Part shown: piece by piece, positions 45,935 to 58,290 of the stretch
How the letters are laid out: each line of letters begins with the position of its first letter
Numbering within the stretch: the stretch's first letter is position 1
Assembly: GCF_947623445.1 (NCBI RefSeq)
Contig: NC_135240.1
Span: forward strand, 19,344,001 to 19,408,000
Length of the DNA stretch: 64,000 nucleotides
Direction of reading: 5' to 3'
Source of the DNA: Clavelina lepadiformis
Taxonomy: Eukaryota > Chordata > Ascidiacea > Aplousobranchia > Clavelinidae
Program-made: the position numbers and the translations under genes
The notes under the pieces: model-generated
Databases searched by the model: none
Told to the model about the DNA's origin: nothing
Seen by the model: only the letters and a program-made list of their open reading frames with translations

Positions 45935-47319
45935 CTGATTATGAATTCTTAATAATACTTCAGTGCAGGTTGAAGGAGCAATTAAAAGTGTTTGATAAAT
46001 ATTTGAAAATACTATACTTGTTACGCAGGCATACTGGCGTATCTACATTACATGCGTTTGCAAACTTTTTTGTTTATTTTGAAACAGCTCGAGATCATTA
46101 CAGTTATGTTATCATATTTTATATATCGTGTGACCGGTGCCTTTTCAATGTACAATTTTCTGAGAGACACAAATAATTTTGTTACAAAGTTTATTGTGCG
46201 TTGTTAATGTCATTGTTATGTGATATGAAATACCATCAATTCCAATATCAGTCTCCTGAACTGTACTACATGTCAGTTGCTTTTGCTTGGCTAGTGACAA
46301 CTTTTTGTAATGTACTATAGCAGATGTTGTAATTATTGGTGTTCTAGTTTATTCTTTATCTGTAATCTTTGTAGTTACATTTCACACATTTAATCCTCCG
46401 TGAAGTGTAGAATACATGTCAAACCATTTCATAGTACTTCTCGTCATAAAGAAATACGGTGTTTTTGAAATGTAAAATGAAGTTCCATGTTGTTGTGTAA
46501 AACACAAATTATTCGAAAATACAAGCCTAGATTTGTGGCTTTGCCTCGCAGTAAATACGGCTCGTTTTCGGTACCCAGTTGCGCTATACTGTCGTTACGC
46601 ACTTGGGCAATGCACAACACTTGTTCCTGTTCGATGGACCTGGTGGACTATTTTTAATTTGGGCAGCACTATATACAACAACAAAAAATGTGTAACAATC
46701 GAAACTTGCACAAATGCTAGCATTGTAACCCGGTTTTGAGTCGTGCAAAGACTCCTCAGTCCGAAGATAAACAACTAGGTGATCATAGCAAGCATGCCGA
46801 ATACGAGCCCAAAGGTGAACTTAAACAAGCAAAGCATGGTAGAGCTTTTTGGTAACAATGTTATTGCACCGTACAAAGCTAAAACATTGGATTTTAATAT
46901 TTTATGGTTGCACAGATATCGGAAATACAGATATAAACACACAACATAGTACCAAGTAAGGACAGCTAGAAATAATATCAACCATGTGACACTATAAATA
47001 TGTATGTGTTCATATTTCCGATGTCTATGCTAAGATGTTAAACTGAGGTCACGCTTGACCAGGCAAGTAAAAGTAGGGGAAGTGGTAAAGTGAAGGCACA
47101 GTTAAATAACACGGGTGGGTAATTTTTGCTTTTGGGGTTTTCTTCAAACCATATATGCATCAACGACGTGCAGCATTGGGAAGCTTTGTACAGCCATATG
47201 TGCATCAACTACGTACAGCATTGTGAAGCTATGTTCAACTTAAGTCTGAGGAAATTGTATTCCTGTTTAAACATTCCACAAAGTTTAGCTTAATATGGTA
47301 TGGTATGATAATGTTTACG
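45935..47319. other. GOT2 3' flank and intergenic sequence
   Basis: No further gene is recognised. Several frames of 60-68 codons occur on both strands, but none has a domain or family resemblance. Confidence 0.5.
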
Positions 47320-47866
47320 AAGTGACTATTTTACCGGCGTTCGTTTACTGACGTTGCTGAATGATAATACAGTGAACGGCATATTTCTCCTAATGGGTTT
47401 ATGACTCTCGTTTTGCACGGAGAGAAGAAAGCAATATGTTGGCGTAGTGGTTAATGATGGGGCGTGTGTGCTGAAAGTTTTGGGTTTGAATTTTGCTATT
47501 GCTTTAGTTTTTTCTCCAGATTTAGTTTTGATCTAATTTAACCATGAAAGGCGAGAGTGTTGGTCGGAGGCTACTAGTTTTAAATTAATTTAGTCTTTGG
47601 AAAAAAATGTGATTTTAAGTTGAAAACAAGGGTTTATTTCAATTTGCAGCCTAGCTATGTATATTAATCATGACAAATGAAAGTTTGGGTCAGAGGAGAT
47701 TAGTTTTAGGTTAAATTACACTTTGGAAAAATTAGTAGGTCGTTTTAAGTTAAAAATTAGAATATAAATTTTAATTCACCAGCTAGCATAATTGTCGTAT
47801 ACAGTATTTGTAATTTCCTACTTCGGCAAATGGTGGCCATTAAAATAAGTCTCTACTTCACCGCCT
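47320..47866 (+). mobile_element. MITE-like repeat with tRNA-like module, copy 2
   Basis: Contiguous copy of the 33499-34430 family. The left end AAGTGACTATTTTACCGGCG is imperfectly inverted at the right end (GGCCATTAAAATAAGTCTCT). The tRNA-like part has GCGTAGTGGTTAATGATGGG and, about 40 bases on, TTTTGGGTTTGAATTTTGC, resembling A and B boxes of a polymerase III promoter. Confidence 0.55.
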
Positions 47867-48529
47867 GAAAACTTTTTCAGATTTTGTTTTGATATGTTTT
47901 GCTTTGTTGATCAATGGCTACTTCCAAACTCAAGCAGTTGATTATGATAACGTTTTTTTTCTATGGCTAAATTAGTTAGTTTGAACATTAAAGCATTTGA
48001 GCAAGATCCTTCACCACAGCGTTGGATTAATTATTGGAGAAGTTAATGATTTCGCTCTTTAGTGGTGAAAATGTTAAATCTTGAACAACTTTAAAACTAG
48101 ATACTTTTGAATCACTAAAATTGGTGTTCCTGCTTGGCAAAGATTAAATTCATACGAAGCTTTTTGCAGGTTTTTTTGGTAAAAATGTCCTGTACTGTTG
48201 AGAAAGTGTTTTATGGTATGAAATTGTTTTTCTTACAGTCCTTTGCTGGTGTGAGATTATATTATCTTGCAGATTTTTTGTTTGGGCAAGATTATCCATT
48301 GGATCAAGTGTTGAAGTGTTCTCTTGTTTTTGTTGTTTTAATTCATGTGAAAACTGGCTCCATCCCTTGTATTGTTTTACTTAGTTAACATTAGTTTAAC
48401 AACATTAACACGAATTAGTTAACATTTCCCCTGGATTACAAAACCACATACCTAATAATTGGAATTTTCAATAAACAATTTTCCTACCACAGCTGTAAAA
48501 TTTTATGGTTTTTCCCTAATTACGTGTTA

Positions 48530-48594
48530 ATGTTCTGCATTGGTTTTAAAAATTCCATTAGGGTTCTGCAACTGAAAAAGTTTGGGAACCACTG
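48530..48594 (+). mobile_element. hAT right end (fragment)
   Basis: GGGTTCTGCAACTGAAAAAG followed by TTTGGGAACCACTG is a typical hAT right terminus. No left partner was found between GOT2 and this point. Confidence 0.55.
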
Positions 48595-48681
48595 CTATAG
48601 GTTAAACAACAAAATTTTGCGTTGCTAAAACAAAAGAGCTCTCTATCTTCCAAGGATTGAAAAATAATACAATACTATACA

Positions 48682-50727
48682 ATGGTATGTATCACCAGTT
48701 TTTTTTAAACTTTGGATACCTTATGTTGTCTCTACATGCATTCATTTTCAGTTTTAATTTCCGTTTATTAACTTACTTTTCTTGGTTATACAATGCCACT
48801 GCCCACTGGCATGCTATGTTACTTCTACAAGTGGTAATGACATATCATTTTAAGTGATATATCATAGTATATGCTTAAAACTATAATTGTAATATTGGCC
48901 AAATTAGTTTAAAATATAATCTAATTTAAGTGTATGCTTGCTTTTTGATATTTGCAGGCACAGATTCCAAAAGAAAAGGAAATTGAAGGTATGCGCAAAT
49001 GCTCTCTAACATGCAAAGTTAATACTTCATAATGAATAAAACTAATTTCGTTACAGGTATGGTAGTTGATAACTCTCTGGCCTTAGCTCGATAATAGTAG
49101 CTAAAACATAATTATGGGCATTGTGTAAATTACAAACAGTTTTATTGAACGGTCATCACAACATGTGCCTCAGCACTAGAAAATCAGAATGACATCCATA
49201 TAAGTCATATGTCGGTTTTCGTGTCAAAAAGGAAAACCTTTGAAATTTGTGAAAAGTGCTGAATCTACAATAGAAACCTTTTTATGTTAAAAGAGGCCTT
49301 TTGTGCTATGCTATACAGCACTTAAGACACTACAGCTCAATCTATTAAAACAAGTAACAACAGTTTCTGGCAGAATTAGCAAACTAGGTTTATTTTTTAT
49401 AATTATCAGCTACACTTCTTAAGCTTTTACATTTTTTCTCTTCTATAAAGTTGGAATTATCTTTGATTTGTTCTATAATTTTTTGTGCAATTTCGGTGTA
49501 CTTTTGTTTACAGATTTGCGAGATTGCTTCAATTTGTATGACAAACAACACAATGGCAGGATTTTGTGTTCAGATTTGATTACAGTAATGAGATCTCTTG
49601 GTGCAAGCCCCACATTGCGAGAACTGAAGTTACATCTCCAAGAATTAAAGAAAGGTTTAAATTCTAGCGCCTGCAAAATTGAAGATGAGTGTGTTTTACG
49701 TCAGTAACAATTGCTTTATATGGTTTTTGGCAGGTAAAACTGATTACTTGGATTTCTCACAGTTTCTGAAAATATGGCAAAAGCAGATGTCAAAAGAGAA
49801 CATAACAAATGAAATTACTGAAGCTTTGAAGGTACGATGCAATAAAAGTAGCCATTTTTTAACAGTTTTGTTAATTGTCTTGTTTGAATAACGTTTGGTA
49901 TGTTGCAGCAACATTTAAAGTATAAAACAGAGTATGAGTGTTGTAGTTGTTTTAATCAAATCTTTTACATGCAAAAGTTGACTGATGACTCCAACAAGGG
50001 TTTAATAGCTGCCTCAGAACTAAGACGTATCCTCATGAATACGGGAGAAAAATTGAGTCACAAGGAAGGTTTGTTGCTTTTTCTCAATGTTTGGTAATGA
50101 TCAAAGTTGGTTAGTGATTAAAAGGTCATGTGGTGATAAGTTTTAAAATATGGAATTAATGTATGTTCATTTAGAATGAATAGAAATCATGCCATTATAA
50201 TCCGTTAAGATGTGAAAAATTGAAAGAAAATGTTGGGATTTGTAAAATACTAATATTAGATTTTCATATTTGTGCGAATCAGAATCTGCTCACTTTTATT
50301 ATTGTACTTAATGAAAAGTATCTGATGAGCAAGAGAATCATACTTAAACTTGTCACTGTTAGTCATTGAAAATTAGTTTACAAAAATTAACTCTGTTTTA
50401 TGTACCATATGAAATTTTGAAAACAAAAACATTTCACCATTCTTAAAGTCAGTTAGAAACTTAACAATTGGAAACTTCAATGTTTTGCTTTTGTTTTCAA
50501 ACTTTTAACAAAGTAAGACATTTGACCTGAATCTGCCTGCAAGATTTGGATTCGTGAGAATAACAAACATAGTCAACATTTGTGCTTGATTTAATACATC
50601 CCAATTATTCATTGTACAATACTTTGCAGTGGATCAAATCTTTCGAGCAGCAAATGTGAGGAACAACGGTTATATTAAATACAAAGATTTTGTAACCATG
50701 GTTACCATTCCTATACCTGATTACTAA
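48682..50727 (+). CDS. CALML4: Calmodulin-like protein 4
   Basis: Exons: 48682-48684 (ATG only, inferred), 48958-48988, 49514-49654, 49734-49831, 49978-50068, 50630-50727. They sum to 462 bases, 153 residues, the length I recall for vertebrate CALML4. The sequence FNLYDKQHNGRILCSDLITV then MRSLGASPTLREL matches the CALML4 signature (SLYDKQxxGKIxxxDLxxAMRCLGASPTPGE), as do NTGEKLSHKEVDQIFR and YKDFVTMVT near the end. Four EF-hand repeats are present, but loops 1, 2 and 4 lack key acidic ligands; only the third (DDSNKGLIAASE) is near canonical. CALML4 acts as a light chain of unconventional myosin VII in intermicrovillar adhesion. The ATG-only exon with donor ATG|GTATGT mirrors calmodulin genes; other ATGs are possible. 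Confidence 0.85.
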
Positions 50728-51100
50728 GGAAAAGTTTTTTATAATGGTGCAATTACTTTGTATTTGAAGTGCTATTTTGTTTAAATCACTGCGTATCAGT
50801 TATTTGCTGTGAATTAATGATTTGTAATACTATGTTTTGATTTTGTACTTTTACTAAATTTGGTAGTGTTATTGAATGTTGTTTCAGTGATTTGCTTTAC
50901 GTTTTAGTATTGTTTATTCATTAGTTAATTATGTCAAGTGAACCTTATAAATCAAAGGTGCCTTTAATTATATCAACATTAAATGAAGATTTCCATAAAT
51001 TTTGTTCACTTGTTGAGGTTAAAACTTCATTACTTGGGAGCATCAGATCAGTTTAGTGGTAATTAATTGGTTTTTATTTTTGTAAACATATTGGAGAAGA
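50728..51100. other. CALML4 3' flank, nothing recognised
   Basis: AT-rich sequence after the stop codon, presumably 3' UTR and spacer. Confidence 0.5.
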
Positions 51101-51104
51101 TTGG

Positions 51105-51430
51105 TAAGAACTTCAGAGTGGGCTCACCGTTGAAACTACTCTATGCGGACGACTTTGTTGGTGGCATCAGAAGATGGAATAAAAGACAACTTGAGGTTAT
51201 TGTGGGTGATGGTGCTAGAGATTAGATTCTTTAAGAAAGCATAGGCAAGACCGAATCTTGAGTTAGTTGGAAAACAATTAGAAATTAGGTGGTTATTTGG
51301 GGTGTCCCATGCAAAGTTAATACCAATTCACTTCTGTCAGGAGTATCAAAATCTGTCATAAAACATGATGGGGAGAGAAGCAGCTTTCGTTATCATGGCA
51401 GTAGACTAGAAAAAAACAAAGGTGGGCAGC
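51105..51430 (+). mobile_element. LINE reverse-transcriptase relic, YADD region
   Basis: The translation FRVGSPLKLLYADDFVGG covers the RT catalytic YxDD box (YADD codons at 51142-51153). It is followed, with stops and shifts, by IGKTES, then a cysteine-poor remnant of the family's C-terminal WGVCxxxV-x-SNS-x-C segment and VIKHDGERSS-x-RY. It is a different segment of the RT from the relic at 12300-13050, possibly of the same broad family. No poly-A tail or target duplication was identified. Confidence 0.7.
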
Positions 51431-52165
51431 CGCTACTGAAAAAGTGGTAGGCCAGCTCAACCTACTGCAACTTCACAAAACTAGCGCGCTTATCTTGCGT
51501 TACCGGTACTTTTTTCTCGTTGGCTTTGGATGTAGTTACATTGGTTAACACATTTTTTTAAGCAATGATTTTTGTAGTACAGAGCGCACTTTAAAGTTGT
51601 TTTGATATAACCTACACGTATAGGACTTTATAAAGTTTTATTTTATTGGTAAGAAACTAAGAAACAATAACGGCTGAACTCTGAGATGTATTTAAATTAA
51701 TGGTATTCATAATTTTTAAACAGAATTTAAATATGGCATCTGCAGTATGATCTATGAAACAGTCATAAATACGCAAACAGGTAACATGAAAATGAAAAGG
51801 ATGTGATGTTTTGTTGTTTACAAAACGTGCCAGGCTCGCTACAAGTTTCATTTCCTTCATTTTTCTGTGTGGCTGTAGAAATCTCACGACAAGGCTTACT
51901 TGATTTGCGGAAGTGCAGCATAGCTTACACGCTTCATTCCTTAAAACTCGCATCGAAATCATGCAGACCGCAGTAGGCTACACTATATAGCTTTCTAATC
52001 GTGATAGTAGAATTTAACGTTATGATGAGTTGGTAACTTTGAGATTCTACAGTTGTAGGCCTATATTCTTTTAAATGAGCGAAGGTTTTACTTAAAGTTT
52101 TCAGTAACCCATTTGTGTTATCTCCTCAACAACAAATGTGAACTAGGCTACTAAAGCAGCCAAGA

Positions 52166-53662
52166 ATGGGAATTGACAATAATCGTGTGGATTGTAAGGT
52201 GGTATTGTTGGGGAAAGAATATGGTGGTAAAACCAGCTTACTGGAAAGGTTCTTGCACGAACAGTTTAACGAAGCCTCCCCTTATCAAAGCGTAAGTTGG
52301 CTAAAGCTATGATCGGAGTCCATATATACGCTTATTATCATACCAAGACAAACAAATTAAAGGTTGACTATACTATTGCTTTCCTGAAACAAATGGGCTA
52401 TTTTTTGTTTTGTCTCAATTCGGCTTTCTTGCCTTCGTGGTAAAAATATCCGAGACAACTTCTAGCTAGGTCTATAGAATTTTAATGGCTACTGGAGATG
52501 GGTCTAAGCTTTTCATTGTTTTCGTTTTCTACGAGGTACAGTAACTTCCTTTACCAGAGGAACTGGTACAACATAGGCTAATCGTAGACAAGGTTTTCAT
52601 GGTTCACTATTTCACTGTAATTTCGAACATCTCTTGAATGTTTAGTTGCGTATAACAAGAACGATATGCAAATGTAGGGCTATGTACCCTAACAGTAACC
52701 TAGCCTAACATAACAGTAGCTCCCAAGTTATAGTTCAAATACCCACTGCAAAATAAAACTATTCTCAGCTGACATATTTTTAATGGCGCAAATTGTTGTT
52801 ATACGTTGTTCGACTCATATAATTAACATTTTGACAAAGACTATAGGTGCAGCGTTTGGAGCTAAACGTGTCGCAGTAAACGACAAGTTTGTCATCTTGG
52901 GGATATGGGATACTGCGGGATCTGAACGATATCAGGCAATGAGCCGACTTTACTACAGAGATGCCAAAGCTGCCATCGTGTGTTATGGTAATGAACAAAA
53001 ATATCCGTTCGTTCCCGCAAATTCTGTTTTATGCACAAGAAATGAAGAAGCATGTAAAATGAACGTAATTTTGCATCATAAACTCGCAAATACTAAACAT
53101 TATTAGACCTATATTACACCTTATTTCTTATACAAACCATGCACTATAGGAGAAGGTGAAAAGACGTTTTGGCCTAGACCTATAGGCTTATCTGAAAACT
53201 TTCAGCTTTCCGTAATACTATTTGCCTTGTTTTTTCCAAGATGTGACTGAGCAAACCAGTTTTCAACGAGCACGTTTTTGGATAGACGAATTGCTTCAAA
53301 ACGAAGAAAATTGCAAAGTGTATTTGGCGGGAACGAAGATCGATTTAGTGCAAAGCCATACAAAACCTCGTTCTGTTGACCTCCACGACGTTTGCGATTA
53401 CGGAGAAGGTAACTGCGGTGAATTTGGTTCACCAGAAAGTTAAATATTAGAAAGAGACCGGTGAAAGCTGCATGTAAAACAGCGTTGGCATAGTTAATAA
53501 CGTTCACTAACACAATTTTTACTCATTAAGCAGCAATCAAGGCTGCTGTTTTGGAAACGTCCAGCAAAACCGGAGAGAACGTAAATGATTTATTCCTCAA
53601 AATTGCGTTCGATTTTACAAAAGATCCTTATAACTTCGAAAAACTTGAGGATGCCATATGTG
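52166..53662 (+). CDS. RAB24: Rab GTPase, RAB24 type (3' end unresolved)
   Basis: Exons: 52166-52291, 52840-52987, 53241-53408, 53534-53662, all GT-AG and in phase, giving about 190 residues. Matches RAB24: [20 protein letters not shown] (P-loop at 16-24), [48 protein letters not shown] and [15 protein letters not shown]. It keeps the RAB24 oddities: serine in place of the catalytic glutamine in DTAGQ, and TKxD for NKxD. In other animals RAB24 acts in late autophagy clearance and mitosis. Exon 4 ends ...DAICG with a GT donor; the last exon, expected to carry the prenylated cysteines, is not clearly seen. A weak candidate begins at about 55312 after TTTCAG and would add NTLKCI and a stop. The start ATG directly precedes the conserved N-terminus. 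Confidence 0.87.
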
Positions 53663-53744
53663 GTAGGTTTGTGCTTATATACCTAGGCTACCGGTTAAAA
53701 CAGACTACGGAGATTATACGCACTGGAGAGGACCATTCTATATA

Positions 53745-53925
53745 CCAAAATGTAGCTAATGTAACTATTGTAGATAGACTAAACACCAAAGTTTAGCTAA
53801 TCTAACTAACGTAGCTACTAAGTATCAAATGTAACTACTATATAAATGTCAAAATGTAGCTACATTTTGATATTTAGTAGCTACATTAGTTACATCACAA
53901 TTACATTAGCTACATTAGTAGTACT
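53745..53925. repeat. Palindromic cluster of TAGCTACATTTTGA units
   Basis: A perfect 22-bp palindrome, TCAAAATGTAGCTACATTTT plus GA (53849-53870), sits in the centre. The pairing extends by five more bases each side after one mismatch. Flanking sequence repeats GTAGCTAC, ATGTAACTA and ACATTAGTTACAT in both orientations. No coding content. Confidence 0.75.
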
Positions 53926-53990
53926 TTTTGGTACTGTACATAGAATAGTCCCAAGAGCGAGAAAAGTCCTAAAACAAGTAGGCCTTAAGC

Positions 53991-54505
53991 TTAAAGGGGA
54001 ACTGGAGTCCTTTTCAAACCATTTTCTAAAAAAGTATACAAATATGCTTATTCCAAAAATGTAAACGAAATTTCTCTATCTTTTTTCATTAATGAGTTCT
54101 TGGCAAAACCGTTTTCAACAAACTGTGCGGGGAACGGAAGATGTGAAGTCACTAAGGTTGTTGGTATTCAATCATGATTCAAGCGCATATCAGATCAATG
54201 GAAAGTTGCTGTTGCCCGATTCGTTTCGGCGAATTTAGTAGTGGTTTTCGACAGCTTTTTTTATATTTTTTTCGGTAACGGAGGATTGACTAATTCTAAG
54301 AGGCGTTTTTAAATAAACAAATGTTATCGGTTTGTGCATTGTGCGGCCTTAGCTCAAAGTAGTCTAATCCTAGTTTTTGGAAAACGGTTTCGCCAAAAAC
54401 TCTTTAACGAAAAAAGATAAAGAAATTTCGTTTATATTTTCCGAATTAGCGTATTTATATTCTTTTTCAGAAAATGTGTTGAAAATGACTTCAGTTCCCC
54501 TTTAA
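53991..54505. mobile_element. Foldback MITE flanked by TTAA (piggyBac/Kolobok-like)
   Basis: Inverted repeats of roughly 125 bp face each other. The left arm starts TTAAAGGGGAACTGGAGTCC (53991) and runs to about 54118. The right arm, read in reverse, starts TTAAAGGGGAACTGAAGTCA (54505) and runs back to about 54375. Both share the segment AAACGAAATTTCT(C/T)TATCTT and GGC(A/G)AAACCGTTTTC. TTAA at both edges is the target type of piggyBac and Kolobok elements. The central 250 bases are unique and non-coding. Confidence 0.88.
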
Positions 54506-56130
54506 GTCAAAAAAGGATTTTCAGTAACTACACCGGAGAAAGAATTTTGCATTTACATTCAGTGATATAGTAGTTTTTGCCGAAAATGTGTTGCAAGAAG
54601 GCAGTTAACTATTTGGCTGCTTAATACGGCATAGTCTATCATTACGTGGTTACAATTATGATTATGCTATTTAGTACAAATTAGGCTATATGTTTTGGGT
54701 GGGCGACAACTTACAACAAGAAATAGGTATGGTTAAAGCGTATAGGCTACACGTAAGTGCGTAACAGCAACAACAGGAATATCTTGCGTTGTAGCCTAGA
54801 GTACTTAGGATACAACTGGTGATTTTATACTGGTATATGTGGTAACACCAGTATTTGCCGTAACGACTTAATGCTACACATGTAGGCCTACAGCCGCCCC
54901 CTGTTACCTCATTACGTGACACCTGTGACAATTTTATACTGAAAAATAAACATCAACTGCCACTGATCGCCTCGTTGCCGAGCCTTCGATGTAAGGTTAA
55001 CTTGTTTGTGGACTTGCACCTCACTTTACGCTACTCTTGTTGTAAAGAGCTTAATTGTTATGTTTGAAACCATTTAAATGCACTAAACTTCAGATCTTTT
55101 GCAAGTCTGCGTAGTGCTTATTCTTATAAAGACTATTAGCCGTTTCTGGCTCGGTGGCATCTATTTAAAAGAAACGTAGGAGAGCATACCTCACGCTAAA
55201 ATAGGCCTACAGCGGAAGCTCGTTAGCTAGAAGATGAAGAAACCAATTAAAGTACGTTGAGTAATTCGTAGTTTGATTTGGATTTAAACCATTCGAGTTT
55301 TAAATTTCAGGCAATACACTTAAGTGCATTTAAAGGTTTTAAACTGAAACAGCATTAAAATTTGAGATTGAATTTTTGATTAAATTTTGAGATTTCAGGC
55401 GCTTGTAGCCGGTATTTATATATTTATATAATCATTGATATGGTTTGGAGACCACGAAACACTTGAATTCTGTTTATTGTTTTTTAGTTGTTTTCATGCA
55501 TAATAATAGTCGATTTGCCTGGACCGGTGAAGTTTCTATGTTCTAACCGAAATTTCGACTTAAGCAAATTCGATTTCTCATTGTAAATTCTAGTGTTTAG
55601 AAAGCCATGTTCACTATCTAATTTTTTTGTTGTAAAGATGCCTCTGTGGTGAATGTTAGTAAAGCTGACAACAATCGCAAAAATTGTTGCCACCGATGAA
55701 ACTGAAGGACGGAAATGGTCTGTCGAAATGTCTTTTGAGACTTTCCTTTGTTCTATGCAAATTTATTTCTAGCATATAGTTAATAATAGCTTGTAATCAC
55801 TTTCTTATCTTCGGTGTGCAATGAGCGAAGGAATGACGAGCTAAGGTTTTTTCCTTGAATCACAATCATATTATATTATCTTGATTCAAATTACTATATT
55901 TTATAATTCATTTATGAAATGTTAAGGTGTACTGAAAGTGGATTGTGTAGAATAGGTATGCTAAATGAACAACTCCAACGTACGATATTTCACGCGTTTA
56001 TAACGTCCGTTTGCACGCGTTTATTTTTGTGATTAAATTTAATTATAGCTTTGTAGACCTACATAGTCTGCTACAAACGTTTGTGACGATGTACGGTTGA
56101 AGTAATTTTACTGTGAACAAATATGATCTT
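54506..56130. other. Spacer after RAB24, nothing firm
   Basis: The last RAB24 exon may lie here, the best candidate being at about 55312. Two copies of TAGGCCTA (54883, 55202) occur. No other gene is recognised. Confidence 0.4.
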
Positions 56131-58290
56131 AGTAGTATGACATATAATATGAGGGTACAAGAATAGTTTAGCCACGTGACTTTAAATACAATTGTAAAGC
56201 AGAAATTAAATGTTTAGAAATAAAAAAGGTCCAGTATGGCATATAGTGCACCCGAGACATTTTGGTCACCTGACTTGAAAGATAATTGTGAAGCAGAAAA
56301 TGAATATTTAGAAATGAAAAAGTTCCAGTATTTTGGAGGGCCGCAACCGATATATTTTGGTTACGTGACATAGAGGTCAAACGAGTTCCTTGGAACTGCG
56401 TTTCGAGCACAAACAGAATCACATGACTTTTAAGAGATTAAATGAATTCGTTAGCTATGAGGTCACATGACATTATAGTAATTTATTAAGGTATAAAAAT
56501 GACTTTAAGATAAAATGTCTTATAATATAAAAAGATAAATCAATCAAATATTTTAGATTCACCAGTTCCTGATATCAAAACTCCTGTATTGAAATCAACA
56601 TCTTATAATAAGTCTCCACCAACTTTAAAAACATCAGCTTATAATGCAACTGCTAAATTTCGAAGAGGTGTTAATGAATTTGCTGACTGGTTGTTGAGAT
56701 ATACACCACAAAAAGTTAAAATAACAGTTTTTGAAAGTATTCAAAAAATTTTAATAAAATATTATAAAATAAAAAGAAATTAGCTTTAGTTAAATGAAAA
56801 GGTTATGATAGTCCTTTTAACAGTTGGATTTCTATTTCAGATTTGCAACAACTTTGAAATTTCAAAAAACATTCCCTCGGGAATGCTTTTTTGAATAACG
56901 TCATGGATAATTACAGATAAATCACGTTTTAACGCCATTGTTCAGAAAAGTTCTTAAAGTATAAAAATTACTTTGAGATAAAATATCTTATAATAATAAA
57001 AAAGAAAATGGCAAATCAACTACAAATTATTATTAGTTACAATAGATATATTTTAGACGGAGAAAAAAAAGTTTTAAATAAAGTTAAAGAACTATTTTCA
57101 GATGATGGCAAAACATATTTAACTCAATATATCCAGGTAATCAATATAATGATTTTTTCTATTGACAGTTTTGATGCTACAATAAAATATAGTCATTCAA
57201 TAGATATAGAATAAAAGACGGCTTTCCTTCAATTTAAAATATTTTTTCCAGGTACTTGTGAGATATATATAAGATGATAATGATGATTGTCCAACAATAT
57301 TATACTATGAACCAGATTTACCTATACGTGTAACCAAATTTTCTTTACCAGGAACCTTCCCGCTTTACAGCTAGTCAATTAGCTCTGTTTTCTTTATTAA
57401 CATTTAATGGCATATCTCTTAGGTAAAAACATCCATGTTACTGCTATAAAACCCAAACGTAACTGTCCCAACTATTGGTCACCAAACTATCGTACCATTC
57501 ACCATCATCAATCAACGAGGAAAAAGGATTCGCGGGTAGCGTGACATGCTTCGGGGAAGAGTTGTGGGGAACAAAGAAAAACGTGCACGTGTATATAGAA
57601 CTACAATTTCCTAAAAACGATAACGGGCACAAGTGCCACAACGGTAAAATATTACTACACAACAACAAACTACAACCCAAACTAGTGCCTTAGCAATGGG
57701 ATTATATAACATTAAAATGCAGTGTTTCTTAAAACAAGTGCGTAAGGATATTCTCGTGACATACGTACATTAGATATTGTAGAATATTTTTTAGAAAATA
57801 CTTATGATATTATTAATCATGCAATTGAAGCTCCATAGTATGATATTTCATTTAATAATAATATTGAATTTTTAATGATAATGATAATGCTTCTGGTTAT
57901 AAAAGTTTATAAGATTATTAGTAATTATACATATATAAAACAAGAAGAATAAAATAATTATCAATAATAGAGAATATTATTTTCATCCAAAATATAAAGA
58001 ACGGATATATTGTTCATGCTATTACACAAGTTCCAACATTGGCTGTTTTAAATAGAGATAGACATTTCAAAATGACTGTTGCTGATGATTAGAAAACTAT
58101 TTTTTTTCATAATTTCATTTCTAAATATTCATTTTCTGCTTTAAAATTATTTTTAAAGTCACGTGACCAAAATGCCCTGGGTGCGCTACATGCCATATTT
58201 GAACTTTTTTCATTTCTGCTTTACAATTATCTTTAAACCCGCGTTTCTAAACCATTCTTGTACTTTCATATTATGTGTAGTATGGCATAT
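56131..58290. mobile_element. AT-rich island with long inverted ends, unassigned (fossil)
   Basis: The left end (from about 56131: TATAATATGAGGGTACAAGA, then ATAGTTTAG) is inverted at the right end (to about 58290: CCATTCTTGTACTTTCATAT). Similarity continues inward for some 200 bases and includes AATTGTAAAGCAGAAAT, CATTTTGGTCAC and GAATATTTAGAAATGAAA. The interior is very AT-rich, with a GC-richer patch at 57.42-57.70 kb and several short frames of unknown family. Long inverted ends with unusual composition recall a reduced virus-like or Polinton-type element, but no capsid, polymerase or integrase was recognised, so that is only a guess. If coding once, it is now broken. Confidence 0.45.

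Noticed and set aside
46533-46739. 68-codon frame downstream of GOT2
   Set aside because: No family resemblance, no splice-linked partner, and in a likely 3' flanking region.
49910-49977. Longer CALML4 exon starting at the acceptor near 49910
   Set aside because: It would insert about 23 residues in the middle of EF-hand 3. The acceptor at 49977 gives EALK-LTDDSNKG, matching the family spacing.
57475-57693. 72-codon frame in the GC-richer patch of the 56-58 kb island
   Set aside because: No recognisable domain or splice partner; treated as part of the unassigned fossil island.
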